DNA of 64,000 nt from Blattamonas nauphoetae (taxonomy: Eukaryota > Preaxostyla > Oxymonadida): NCBI GenBank assembly GCA_033064195.1, contig JARBJD010000116.1:62001-126000 (forward strand), read 5' to 3'. A model generated the notes under the pieces. It saw only the letters and a list, made by a program, of their open reading frames with translations. It was not told where the DNA came from and ran no database searches. Position 1 is the first letter of the stretch, and every line of letters begins with the position of its first letter. A program made the position numbers and the translations under genes. Shown in pieces: positions 1 through 10,808 of the stretch.

Positions 1-1
1 C

Positions 2-142
2 CACTTCGAAATGCGGATTCACAAGCGTGTCATTGAATTTACAACCACCATTGACACCGTCAAGGATCTCCTCAAAATCACCATCGACCCAGGTGTCGAT
101 GTTGATGTTGCTCTTATCCAGGACGCGAAGAAAAGCCAGTAA
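2..142 (+). CDS. RPS20: 40S ribosomal protein S20 (uS10), 3' end only
   Basis: This is the C-terminal 46 residues of a small-subunit ribosomal protein whose 5' part lies before the window. The reading frame opens at base 2 and ends with TAA at 140-142. The segment MRIHKRVIEF followed by IDPGVDVDVAL matches the C-terminal strand-helix-strand of eukaryotic S20/uS10 (in the family MRIHKRLID and IEPGVEVEVT). uS10 sits in the head of the 40S subunit near the mRNA entry side. A short lysine-containing tail (DAKKSQ) follows the usual end. The identity is clear; only the start is missing. Confidence 0.9.
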   Translation, partial: HFEMRIHKRVIEFTTTIDTVKDLLKITIDPGVDVDVALIQDAKKSQ

Positions 143-522
143 ACCTCTTTATATGACTGACGGTCTTGGGTGTTACAATGCTCGGCACCAGTGTCTGTGA
201 TTAGGTTCCATTTTTCTTTGTTTTTGAAATCGACTCAAACGTGCTTTCTGAAGATTTTTGGCGTCTCTGAGAGATTGATCAACTTCTTCACCGCGAATCG
301 TTCTCATTCAAAGTTCCTTCGAGTGTAATCATTCTCTCACTCACCCAGAAATCATCCTCGCTCTGAACTGCATTCCCTTCTCCTTACGCACAGTTAGTGG
401 AGTGTTTCCGATGGAGAACAGAGCATCTCCAAAGACAAAGGACCGTAATCGCAATTGTGAGAGAAAAATCAGAAGGACAACAGAGGGTTGAGAAGCAAAT
501 AAAGCAGTCACAAAAAACAGAA
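143..522. other. Intergenic stretch, nothing recognised
   Basis: About 380 bases between the S20 stop and the twinfilin stop, so the two genes converge here. It would hold both 3' ends. A 68-codon open frame on the plus strand (397-603) has no resemblance I recognise and overlaps the twinfilin last exon, so I treat it as chance. No RNA gene or repeat was seen. Confidence 0.6.
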
Positions 523-2443
523 TTATTGGTCAAGATTGACTTTGTTTGCTGGTCTAAAGGCAGTCTTGGGTTGGGCTGTCTGAGCTTGTGCGGGACGTCC
601 TGAGAGAAAGAGATGAATTGAGGTGAGGAGAAAATAATGTCGAATGAAGTTTGTCAGAAGAAGACAAGTATTGAAGAATTGTTGAGTGAAAAAGATTTGA
701 AGAATTGCTAAAAAGGTCAAAAAAGAACGTGTGCTCAGAAAAGAAGGTATCCCCATTGAGATATGTCACCATACGTGGACGTCTTGGATCGACAGCTCGG
801 TGTCCAGCTGCAGCAGCTGGTCTGTCCCCAAGTGAGGCCATGTGATCTTCTAATGGGGATTGGCTGGGAGCAGGACTTCCGTCAGGGCTCGGAGAGGGAT
901 TCTGTGTTCCTGAGGAGACGATGTGGTCGATGATGGATTCTGCAGTCAGATCTTTGTACGGTTCTTGGGACTCGATCTGAAGATGAAGAGAAAGGGTAAA
1001 TGGAATGAGGGGATGACAAGCGAGGAGCGGTCTCGACGAGAGTTATGAAAAATGACGGAGCAAAACAGTCCGTCTGTGATGAGCGGAATACAAGAGAGAA
1101 CGAACATACATTACGATGAATTTCAATTCCAGCTTCTTGGATGACTCCAATGCACGCTCCCTTTCCCAGCGAGTACTCTGTGCGAGCACGGATGGGACAG
1201 CCGGAGGGGCATGAGTAGATGAGGACTGCAGACCATAACACGCTCAAAAGGAGAGGTAAGAACAAACCGTTTAATTTTTCATCGGAGACATGCCCCTTGA
1301 GCTCGCTTTGGGTGAGGGTGTAGAGGTAGAAGTGCGGCAGTTTGAGATCGACGTGGTCTTTGAGGTCTTGGAGTGAAATTGTTTCGTGATTTGTGACATC
1401 AAGAGTTTCATTGGCAAGGGTCTGTGGAAGAGAAAAGAGGCCGAGGCAATTTGATGGACAGGTTATGAAAACAGACGATTTCGAGGAAGTTGATGGAACC
1501 GTTGAGGAATGATGTGAAGTGAGTTTGACAGGCTGGAGTGGACGGGAATGACACTGAGGATGATCCACCGACATGGACTTCGAGACGAGCCTGGAAAGCG
1601 AGAACAGGGGAAGGGAGAAAGTCGATGAGAAAGAGACGAGCCAAACTTCCTCTCTCTTAAGTTTTTCCTCTTCAGTGAGAACAAGACGAGCTTCCATCCT
1701 CTCGCGAGCATCTTGCATTCTTTCTTGTTCGGTTTGTGCAATCTCGCTTCGGACTTTGTCGATCTCTGGTTTGAGGAGCTCTTTCACATTATCGGTGAGG
1801 GTATCGAAGTTGTCGTTGACGAATTGTTCAAGAGTCATTTGATCCTATTTGTCCGCGTGAGAATATCGAAAAGAGCATCAAGAAAGAGCAAGAAATGAGA
1901 TAAAGGAAAGTGCAGACTGGTTCAACGCCATTCAAGGCCCAACGGAATGACACATTTCCAAGTTCTCTTTTAATGTTCTCAGTAGATGAGGAGTAGAGCA
2001 TTTTTGGTTTAATTTGTGCACGTTCGCTGATGTAACGCATGAGAATCCAGGAATTGTTGTCATCCAGATCAAGATGGAAGAGAATGTAGCAAGTGTCATG
2101 GGCTGGAGAGAAGGGAGATTATTGAGAAATGTAGGGGGAAAATTCAAGAAAATAGGTCAGTGGAAGAGTAAAACAAACAGCCGTAATATTTGCTGAGTGA
2201 ATTGAAGTCAGCAATGACATCAGAGGTAGGGGCACCAGAATCAGTTTCAACAATCGTTTCCTCGTTGATATTGCATTTGATGTATCGTTTATTTTTTGTT
2301 TCTTGGGCGTCAGCGAATGATTGCTTCAGAGCATCATCTGCAACATAGAAAACAGAAATAGCAAGAGAATTATGATTAAAAGAGAACTGAGATGAGAATG
2401 AGAAAACTAGACCAGGTGAGATCTTGGTTGTGAGTTGGGCCAT
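523..2443 (-). CDS. TWF: Twinfilin (two ADF-H domains), multi-exon
   Basis: Twinfilin binds actin monomers and caps filament barbed ends. It carries two actin-depolymerising-factor homology domains. The first exon (ATG at 2441-2443, MAQLTTKISP) splices to a segment with DALKQSFADAQETKNKRY. A later exon reads ACYILFHLDL and then AQIKPKMLYSSSTENIKREL, matching the twinfilin motif VRQKMLYAATRATLKKE. The second domain ends with LIYSCPSGCPIRARTEY and GIEIHR, the counterpart of FIYSMPGYTCSIRERMLY in animal twinfilin. The tail after the second domain is Pro/Ala rich. A final exon (about 523-599) is inferred from an acceptor TTTCTCTCAG and gives a basic tail ending VNLDQ. Introns interrupt every ORF, so exon edges are by eye. 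The family call is strong; the C-terminal exon is less certain. Confidence 0.82.
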
Positions 2444-2487
2444 TTTGATAGTTTCTGATCGAAGGGTTGATCAAATTACACACCAAG

Positions 2488-3142
2488 ATGTCAGAAGTTC
2501 CAGATGATGTCCAGGTTAAACTCAACCGCATCCCTCTGATGCACGTTAATGCTGGCCCACGAGATAAAACAAACTGGCCGAATCGTCTGAAAGAAGAATA
2601 CACAAGTCTGATTCAATTCATCCAATCCAACCAAGAGTCTGGTGATGATTGGTTTACCATTGAATCAAATGACCTTGGAACAAAGTATGCGACACCCCAA
2701 ATCCACTTGAATTATTCGCTTCCTTTGTGCACAAGAAATCTCCATCTGTCCTTTCTGTCATCTCTCGTCATTCACCTTTTCTTTCTGATCTTAGATGGAA
2801 TGGGACATGTTCATATGTTCATGAGCATCTGACCTATGAATTCAAATTTCAGTTTGAGGTTTGTGGTTCCTGTCATTACTCATGACATGTTATCAGATCC
2901 CCGTGTCATACCCAGTGACTCCATTTGACATCGAAATTCCAGAACTGGAAGGAAAAACAGTCAAAATGTACCACGGAGGAAAGATTTGTCTGACGGATCA
3001 CTTTAAGCCTGTCTGGGCGAAGAACCAGCCTCGCTATGGAATCGGACACGCTCTTGCCCTTGGTCTGTCCCCATGGTTGGCGACAGAGATCCCCTTCCTC
3101 ATTGAGCATAAGGTCATCACCCATTCTTCTTTGAAAAGATAA
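2488..3142 (+). CDS. UFC1: UFM1-conjugating enzyme 1 (UFC1)
   Basis: UFC1 is the E2-like enzyme that accepts UFM1 from UBA5 and passes it to substrates with the UFL1 ligase. The protein begins [16 protein letters not shown] and has [18 protein letters not shown], a UFC1 hallmark. Two introns are visible. The first interrupts GTK and resumes [16 protein letters not shown]. The second lies just before [19 protein letters not shown]. The catalytic cysteine is in [12 protein letters not shown], followed by [15 protein letters not shown]. The ATG at 2488 was chosen over an upstream in-frame ATG at 2467 because family members start near this point. Length, about 160 residues, is normal. Presence of UFC1 implies a working ufmylation pathway in this organism. 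Confidence 0.92.
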
Positions 3143-3367
3143 GACTCAGTGAGTATTGTCGTCATCATTCCTTTCTCTCCACTTCACGAAACTGAGAGAT
3201 ACCTCGCTCACCGCATCCCGGACTTATTCAATAGCGACAATGGGACAGGAAAAACTCGATAAATCGTCGAGATGGTGGGGAAGCGGCACGCTGAACGAAA
3301 AAAATGGGCAGCACTCAGAAAAGAGGATTCGGCGAAAGAAATTAAGTAAAGACGGTTAAAGATCATC
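3143..3367. other. Short gap with unexplained open frames
   Basis: This 225-bp stretch lies between the convergent UFC1 and TBC genes. It has a good-looking donor (CAGTGAGT near 3147) and acceptor (ACTGAG near 3192). An open plus frame reads SIATMGQEKLDKSSRWWG, and another reads KRHAERKKWAALRKED. None resembles a family I know. It could be the UFC1 3' untranslated region with an alternative last exon, but the UFC1 product already has a normal C-terminus. Confidence 0.4.
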
Positions 3368-5381
3368 CTAATCAATAGTGGGAGAGAGAGGCCCACATTT
3401 CGGGGTGTCCTTCTCTTCTTTCTCTTCAATCTGGTTCCCCTCGTCCTCCACTTCCTCCTCTTCCGCCACATCCTCGCTTGCATCCTGCACAATGTCCAGC
3501 AGTGTCGAGTGAACCACTGCCCGCTTTGGCTTGGCCATCAGGATGTGCCCGCTGTTGTCTGTCACGACGGAGGGAGGAGGGAGTCGGAGCTTCTCCTTTG
3601 CTTCTCTGGTTTCCCTCTCGACCGAAGAGCGGATTGTGGAGACGATGGACTCCTCAATCTCTTTCCTCATCCGCGTCGTCTGCTGCACTTCTGCAATGAC
3701 CTCGTTCTGCTCAACACCATCCTGCGTGACTGCAGGCGGGTCGACGAGGGTGAGTGGCGGGATGTTCAGAACAGTCGAGTCAATTCTGTTTTGGCCAACG
3801 TGTCTGCGCAGCTCCCCGGCGAGTTGGGAGAGGTAGTCGTTGACAGCTGAGAGGGTTGCGTCGGACGAGGATGGTTGGGGCAGAGTGGGGTTTTGTTGTG
3901 TGAAGAGTGTGATTTGAGTTGCCAGACGACTTAAGCGTTGGGAAGTGTGGAAGATTTCGAGTTGATCGTTTTGGAGTTCTCTTTCCAGAATTCCGATCAC
4001 TTTGAGGTTGGTATCTGTGCTGTTTGTTGTCGAAAGTGAGATGGTCTCCTGCTGGGCCGGCGTGAGGGTTGTGCTTGTATGAGTGATGATGGAGGGGATA
4101 GAGTTCGGGATATGAGCCATAAAAGGCGATTGTTTGAGAGCATTGTGTTTGGAGCCCTTCAGCATGAATGCCTCGAATAGGAATTTGTAGACATCCTTCT
4201 CCGAAGTGTATGGGTAATGCATCAGAAGCGAGAGGATGGTACTTTGATCTGCAGACTCTTTCATCACATCGTCGCGAACATTCAACAGGAGGCAGAGACA
4301 GAAATCGTCCACCAAACTGAAGTCAGGGAAGCCAATTGATTCGTGATTCGCAGCGAAAATAGCGTCCCAAATTCGCAGGCCAATCGAAAATGAGAACTCT
4401 CGGAGAAACAGAAGACGGATCCAGGGCATCATAAAGACATGGGGCTCGATTCCACAAGTCTCCACTTTTTGCATGAAGGCTTCGTCCCGACTTTTCAATT
4501 TGGACAAAATGCGTCGACACATTCGAACAATTGTGGGGACTTCGGCTGGTTGGGGAGAATTCTGTTCGTTGAGAGATGATAAGCCGAGATTTTGCATTTT
4601 GATCTGACGGGTCCGATCCTGAGTGACACGGACAGGGTCGAAAAACCATTTGGCAGTGATAGCCATAACAGCATCAAAAAGAGCGTAAGTATCTGCTTCG
4701 ATGAAGTGATAGTCCATCAGAGTGTAAAGGAGGGTGTCTGTTTGATGGATGGAGGTGAGAGAAGGATCTATGGGCGCAACTGATGTTGTGATGGTGCAAT
4801 AAATAAGACCAGCTGCTATTTCATGCATTCCTTGCTTATAGCCCGTTTCAGGGTGAACCTTGGCCCAAATCAACAGGATTTCTCGAATCATCTGCATGAC
4901 GACAACGTTCTGGAGGAGAGGGATGTCGTGATACATACGAGCCAAATCTTTGTTTATTGGCTCTTCGATTTCCTGGTTTTCAAAATATTTCGTCCATGAA
5001 GAATCTTTCGCTTCACTCAAAGGATTATCGTGCTCCAAATCAGTAGACTTATCATGGCGAGGGTCAGCTATGATTTTTTCTTTGTATGAAGCATATGTTT
5101 CTCGCATGTGCTTTGTTTTGTCGATCCATAATTGACTTGGTGGCCCTTCGAGGATTCCGAGGAAGAATCGCCAACAGATTCCTCGAACTGGGCACTTCGT
5201 CAGTCCATACTTCACGGATGTGTTTCGAGCGATCAATCCACAATTGTCTCCCTTCTCGCTAAACAAGATCTCAAACTCTGTTCTATGCAGAGGACGAATA
5301 AGGAGATGATGATGCAAAAAGGTTAAACCGTGCGAGTTCCATCTGCCTTTTCGTGAGAAAGTGCTTTGAAATGTCAGTCAT
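3368..5381 (-). CDS. TBC-domain Rab GTPase-activating protein, TBC1D5-like (copy A)
   Basis: TBC proteins accelerate GTP hydrolysis by Rab GTPases; TBC1D5 acts with retromer on endosomes. The start is at 5381: an 18-codon first exon (MTDISKHFLTKRQMELAR) joins TEFEILFSEKG across a 46-nt intron at 5283-5328. The domain shows the dual-finger signature: the arginine finger in INKDLAR (IxxDxxR) near residue 125 and the glutamine finger in YKQGMHEI (YxQG) near residue 165. Later blocks such as PWIRLLFLREFSF, LRIWDAIFA and LSLLMHYP are arranged as in TBC1D5. The tail is Ser/Thr rich, then has a short conserved box (AVVHSTLLDIV) and an acidic end. A paralogue lies at 8844-10672. Confidence 0.87.
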
Positions 5382-6159
5382 TTACTGTAAGTTAAGAAAA
5401 TTGAGAGTAGAATCAAGAGGGTGAAGTGTAATTTGCGAAAGAAGATGAGTATGGTCCGTTCAAGGCGCCGATTGTGTTCAATCCGACAGCATCAGACTAA
5501 CGCATGAAAAATCGATCAGTATTCTCAGGGTGAGGGTCTGATGTTCAGGAAGTTCTTGGATGGGATGGACAGATGGGCGATTCTAAATCAAAACTTGCAT
5601 GCGTCTCCCTTTCGTCTTGAAGTTGAAGATCTCCCAGAAATCCTCCCAGTTCACAGGTCCAGCCACTATCGACATCATAAAGGTTTGATATTCAACTTTT
5701 CTTCATTCTCGCGTGATATCTTTCCGATTCAAAGTTCAGGCTCCTTCTCACCATCCAACTTTATTTGATTATGAATCTAGATGATCCGACCCGTCTCAAC
5801 CAGCGTATTGGATGTAGATCAGACTGTATGTATTGTTTTTTGTTCTCATGTGCTGAAACTCAGCACTTTTTTGTCTCGTCGCAAATCAAATCTCAGGAGC
5901 CATAAGGATCTCTCAAGAATCGCATGATTGAACGTTTTGGACTGTTTTCGCTCTATTTCTCCTTTTGTTTCAGCAATTTCTCGTTGTAAACCGTCAAATT
6001 CGATTCACTCTTTTCGATCTTCCTCCCACTGCTACAGTTCCTCTCATGCTCGTTTTTCCTTCACAATTTATCACAAACCGCATCGTCCGGATACTTTCTG
6101 AAATTTCCAAGACTAATCTTATCAAGTCTGTTGAATATGTCTCCTCGAACAGTTTGTGA
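5371..6159 (+). CDS. Unidentified multi-exon gene
   Basis: I do not recognise this gene. The last exon is clear: an acceptor TTTGTTTCAG leads into FLVVNRQIRFTLFDLPP and continues to a TGA at 6157-6159. It joins in phase to MIRPVSTSVLDVDQT through a GTATGT intron, and that segment joins FTGPATIDIIK across a 94-nt intron. Further upstream a block EVLGWDGQMGDSKSKLA is likely coding. The first exon is unclear: an ATG at 5371 with a GTAAGT donor would overlap the antisense TBC start codon by 11 bases, and an ATG at 5445 is the alternative. The product would be about 110-140 residues, mostly beta-rich, with no signal peptide or membrane segment. Confidence 0.42.
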
Positions 6160-6552
6160 CTTTTTCTCCAATAGATGACCTTGTGTTGGTTCTTTCACAC
6201 AGAATGAGCTTTTTCCTTCGTTTTCCATCATTTATCTCTTTTTGAACTTGTTCTGTGATAAAAAGTGTGCACAATTGTCTTCAACAAAAAATGACGATAT
6301 CGAACGCGATCGAACTTTAATTCCACTAATTTTCCTGTTTTCTGTCTATTACACAGGTGAACGGTAATTGGGCAAAAAATAATTTTTGGTGAAGCACATT
6401 AGTGTAAAACAAGTTTTCATTCAGAATCGCCCAGATGAGATCGATTGTTCTGCGTCGAGCTTCGACGGATGTTTGAATTCTTCCTCAGTTACAGAGAATT
6501 CGTCCTCAAACACGGTACTGAGACCATGTGAACATGAAGATCCTCAACCTTT
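6160..6552. other. Convergent intergenic stretch
   Basis: About 390 bases separate the stop of the unidentified plus-strand gene from the stop of the receptor gene on the minus strand. A plus open frame begins at 6386 but runs antisense into the receptor's last exons and has no recognisable content. It is AT-rich relative to its neighbours. Nothing else was seen. Confidence 0.5.
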
Positions 6553-8808
6553 TCATATTTCAAGCGTAAGCCGATGCATTCGAAAGATCGGAATTTTGAA
6601 GATGGATTTGATCACAGGAGCAATAGATTGTGCGTATTCGTCACTAGCACACAAGTAGAGGTGGAATTTTGATGGGCTACTGACCATTCTGGAACGAATA
6701 TGAAGAAACCTGTCGCAAACCTTTCCAACAACGTCTTGTCCAGATCGCCCTCAGCGAGCAGATCAAAACCATCCGTTGGAATCCAATCCAACATTTCAGC
6801 ATTTGACACCATCATATCTAACGAGCCGGCGTTGGAGAAGAGGACTGAATAGCGGATGCACGAGAGCTCGTCCATCTGCCCGTTTGTGCGCTGTTTCTTC
6901 GATTTTGCTCGTCCCTTATCAACAAGAAGATATGGGTCATTCTTTGACTGTGGGTCAAATGCGAGTAGAGCGTCCGAAGGGGCCACCTCCTTCATTCGGA
7001 AACTGGGTGTCGGAAGAGACAGTAATCGGCCGCCGTAGGTTGGATGCCCGTCCTTCCCCGCAGAGTGAATCCCTTCATTTGAAGAAAGGATATCGACAAT
7101 CTCCTTGATTTCCCGGGCACAGACAAGGTATCGAGGTTCATCCACACAATAAATGATCCGGATCCTGAGAGGAATGCAGAAATGAAAAAAGCGAATACCT
7201 CATGCGAAGCTTCACTTGAGAATATAAGTAAATTGCAGTTCTGAGAATTCCCACGACAAGTGATGCATGGTGACTGTCGACGATGAAGAGCGATTCACCA
7301 GGCTGGTTCAGATTGGGAAGACGGAGAGGGTGTGGTCCAAGAATACGAACAGATTGTCCTGGAAGAAGAGAATGAATGTCCGGTGAATCCGAATCAGACC
7401 ATCTGGCAGATTGGTACCCAAATTGGATGTAAATATCCCTTGCTGCTCTTTGATGAGCAATTGAAGTGTTCGAGAATTCGGTGGCGAGCATATCGTAAAG
7501 TAATGCGGATCGCTCTTGACACACAACTTCTGAGACAATGAAGGAGAGGAGAGAATACCCCCACTTTGATTTCGGCAACTGAGCAGTAAGTCATTCTTTG
7601 AAAAGAACGAGGGAGATCTCTTCCTGTGTAAACAAGACTCTGGATGATCGAGAACAAGACAGAAATATGTTGATAATTATACAGGAGAACATACCACGGA
7701 ATAGTGGCTGTCTGTTTCTGAGAAAGGATTTTCGACGATCCAAGGTTTGTGGACGCAAGTGTCGATGATTGTTGAAATAATACTGGATATATGAACGATG
7801 CAAGTCATGAAGTCGATTAGGACGATGGACGAATAGCAAGAAAAGACGGATGAAGCTTTAATCGGCCTTTTCCGTTCAGGAATCCAAAAGAGAGCAAGTC
7901 CAAAAACATAAAAGGTAATGTGGTTGATGATATGGGCAACACGAACAACAGGCCAAGGGATTCCGTTTGGAATATTTGGCTTTCTGCGCAGATGGATGAC
8001 GATTTCGGATAATCCAAGAACATAAAAGGAATATCGTGCAATGTTCAACAATGGTGCTCCTCTGAAATAAAAAACGATATTTCCGATTCGTTCAGAGACG
8101 GTTGTCTTGCCGTTGAGGTAAAAAACAGGAAGAGATGCTGCGATTGTCACAAGAACAAAAAATAATCTTAAGCTCTAAAAAAAGTTCAGAAGACAACACA
8201 ACACACAAATTTTGAGATTTTGGAAAGAGTTTGAAATCCAATGATCTTTTCAGCACGGAGATTTTTCGTTCGAAAGAGGAGAACGATTGAATAGAGCTGA
8301 AAAACAAATTAAACAAACAGAAAAATCACACATAAATAGCAATATGTCCGATGAAGACCGAGATACTAGAAACAAGTTTATATCCAACATCAACATTCGA
8401 ATAATTCCATCTGAATGTGGAGTTGATGATGAGGAGGATAAGAGCAACAAGTGGATAGATAGAAGCCAAGATGAGAGCCAAAACAGTTTGTTTATAAGAT
8501 AAGGGATGATTCACAGATGATTTGGCAAGATATTGGCTGTCTGGTTGGTCCTCATGGCTGAAGACTGAGAACGAGGGAGTGTCAAATTGAATGGATGACC
8601 TAATTGTCATATCCTCCGAATCTGAACTCTTTTTGATAGGGGACAGTGTATTGGATGAAAATCACGTTTTGATAAACTGTGTCCAGAAGAAAAAAGTTTG
8701 TGGAGAAGAAGGATCTCAATCAATTGTATCCTTTTCACCTCTCTGCAATGAGAACCAATGAGTAATGAAGGAAGAAGACAACATGAAATGCCAAACAAGA
8801 TGATTCAT
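6553..8808 (-). CDS. Candidate seven-helix receptor with RGS-like domain and unknown C-terminal region
   Basis: Spliced by eye from at least eight exons. The start (8808) gives MNHLVWHFMLSSSFITHWF, a signal-like or first membrane segment. An exposed stretch follows, then hydrophobic segments LALILASIYPLVALILLII, SISVFIGHIAIYLYSIVLL, LRLFFVLVTIAASLPVFYL, YSFYVLGLSEIVIHL, HIINHITFYVFGLALFWI and IVLIDFMTCIVHISSIIS. Short introns (about 30-35 nt) link these in phase. After the last helix come ISLLPKSKWGYSLLSFIVSE, LLYDMLATEF and AARDIYIQFGYQSA. This order loosely fits an RGS domain, which accelerates GTP hydrolysis on G-alpha. A further 200 residues (for example RYLVCAREIKEIVDILSS) are not recognised. 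The stop at 6553 follows a short intron. It could instead be two genes; the membrane part is secure, the RGS call tentative. Confidence 0.5.
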
Positions 8809-8843
8809 GAAATGAATCCTCGTCGAAAGAAAGACACGAAAAC

Positions 8844-10672
8844 TCACTCGCCGTCCACAAGGTCCAGAAGAGACTTGTGGACAATGGCCTTTGTAGAGCC
8901 CTTGCTCGGTTCTGAAACTGATATGGGTGGGCGGGTCGTTGTAGATGATTCTGACTGAGAGGGTGTGTTCGCCGATCTCGACCCACTTTTCTGCTTCTCC
9001 TCCCCCTTCTCTCTCTCAACCCTCATCGACTCATTCTTCTCTTTCACGTTCTTCTGTGCTCCTCCTGCCTTCGGTCTGAATGTCCCAGCCAATCGCTTGA
9101 GATATGCTCCCGCTGTGGACAACCCCGACGTCTGGCTCTTCCTCTCCGACGTGAAGTGGTATTCGGGCTCAGAGGGAAGAGAGGGGGCTTTGTCTGATTG
9201 ATGAAGTTCAGCGTCGGATGCGTCTTGTTGTGCTTTTTGTTCGATTTCGGCCAACTTCAGCATCTGCTCCGATAGATCCCGCATCCGCTCCGAAACTGGG
9301 ATTGACTCGAACTGGCTCGAAAGCACCTCCTTCTCCAAAATCCGGAGAGTGCTGTGCTTCATCGATGCCCCGGGCGAGGCAGGCAGACCGATCAGATCCA
9401 GCGACGTGTCAGTTGGTGTTGGCATTTCTTTGAATTCCTTGTTCAGCTTCAACCGGATTGCGTCTGCCACAGCTCTCTCCACATCGCTGCTGGTTGTGTG
9501 TGGGAAGTGCATCAGAAGAGACAGACACGTGTTCGCGTCTGTCTGCGGATTCATGATATCACCCCTCACTCGCAGCAGAAGCGCCAAGCTCTGATAGTCA
9601 ACAAGACCCAGCTCGGCCAATCCTGTCCTCTGCGTGCTCGCTGCAAACAGAGCATCCCACACGCGGAGGCTCTGTGGGAAAGGGAAGACGCGGAGGAAGA
9701 GAAGACGGAGCCAGGGGAGCATGTAGAGGTGCGGCTCAACTTGCAGCGAGTCCAGTTTTTTCGCATAGTCGGCATCGCGACTCTTCAGAACAACAAAAAT
9801 GCGTCGGGATTTGCGGACGACTGCGGGGACTTCGGCGAAGTGGAGCGAGTCGGGCTCGGCGAGGGCTGAAGTTCCGAGGACGTGGTTGACTCGTTTGATC
9901 TGACGCTGTTCTTCGGGAATCTGGACAGGATCGAAGAACCATTTTGATGTTATTTGCATGACAGAGTCGAATATTGCGAAAAGGTCCGCTTGAACAGACG
10001 TGAAGTCCATCAGAAAAGAGAGCAGAGCACGGTGATCTTCAGGCGTGGGTTTGACCAGTTTCTGGGGTAATATGGACGTTTTGATCAATCCATAGGCGAG
10101 TCCAGCCAATATTTCATGCATTCCCTGTTTATATCCGATTTCTGCATTGATTTTCGCCCACACGAGTAGAATCTCGAGAAGCATCTGAAGAACAGCTTTA
10201 TTCTGAAACATCGGAATATCATAATGTATTCGTGCAAGATCTCGACTAATTTGCTCTTCGATTTCCTTGTTTTCGAAGAATTTTGACCAAGAGGAATCTG
10301 ACGAACTGCTGAGAGGGTCATCGAAATCAATATCTCTTTGTGACGCTTCTCGAGGATCAATTACAACTTTTTGCTTCCATTCAGTGAAATATGTGCGAGA
10401 TTTCGTTGTTTGCTTTATCCACGACTGACTTGGAGGACCTTCAAGGAGACCGAGAAAGTAACGCCACAAAATCCCGCGTAGGGGGCATGAGTCCAAACCA
10501 AATTTGATAGAAAATGATCGAACTGTTGAATCATAGTCAGTATCTAGACTATCAAACAGAGAAGCAAATTCTTCACTGAAATAAACCAATTTCAGAATGA
10601 ATGGAGAAAAGTATCATACACAGCTAAGTCAAACTGTCGTTGAGTCAATAATGATGGAACAACACCATCCAT
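8844..10672 (-). CDS. TBC-domain Rab GTPase-activating protein, TBC1D5-like (copy B)
   Basis: Paralogue of the gene at 3368-5381, also about 600 residues. The first exon (MDGVVPSLLTQRQFDLAV) joins EEFASLFDSLDTD across a 44-nt intron at 10576-10619. This intron has the same place and phase as in copy A, so the two share a spliced ancestor. The arginine finger is in ISRDLAR and the glutamine finger in YKQGMHEI, so catalytic activity is expected. The blocks CPLRGILWRYFLGLLEGPPS and PWLRLLFLRVFPF closely match copy A. The tail is lower-complexity, with a short final box (AIVHKSLLDLV) shared with copy A. GC content at third positions is higher than in copy A. Only 35 bp separate its stop from the receptor start codon. 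Confidence 0.87.
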
Positions 10673-10808
10673 AGGCAAATGAAGAGAGTTTGATGATACA
10701 ATAATCAATTATTCTCGATCAAACCAGCGTTTCTTTTGAACCTCGAGTGAATCTCAAAAATAAAGAGATATGAAATGTTCTTCAAAAAAAAGAATCAAAC
10801 AAGAAAAA

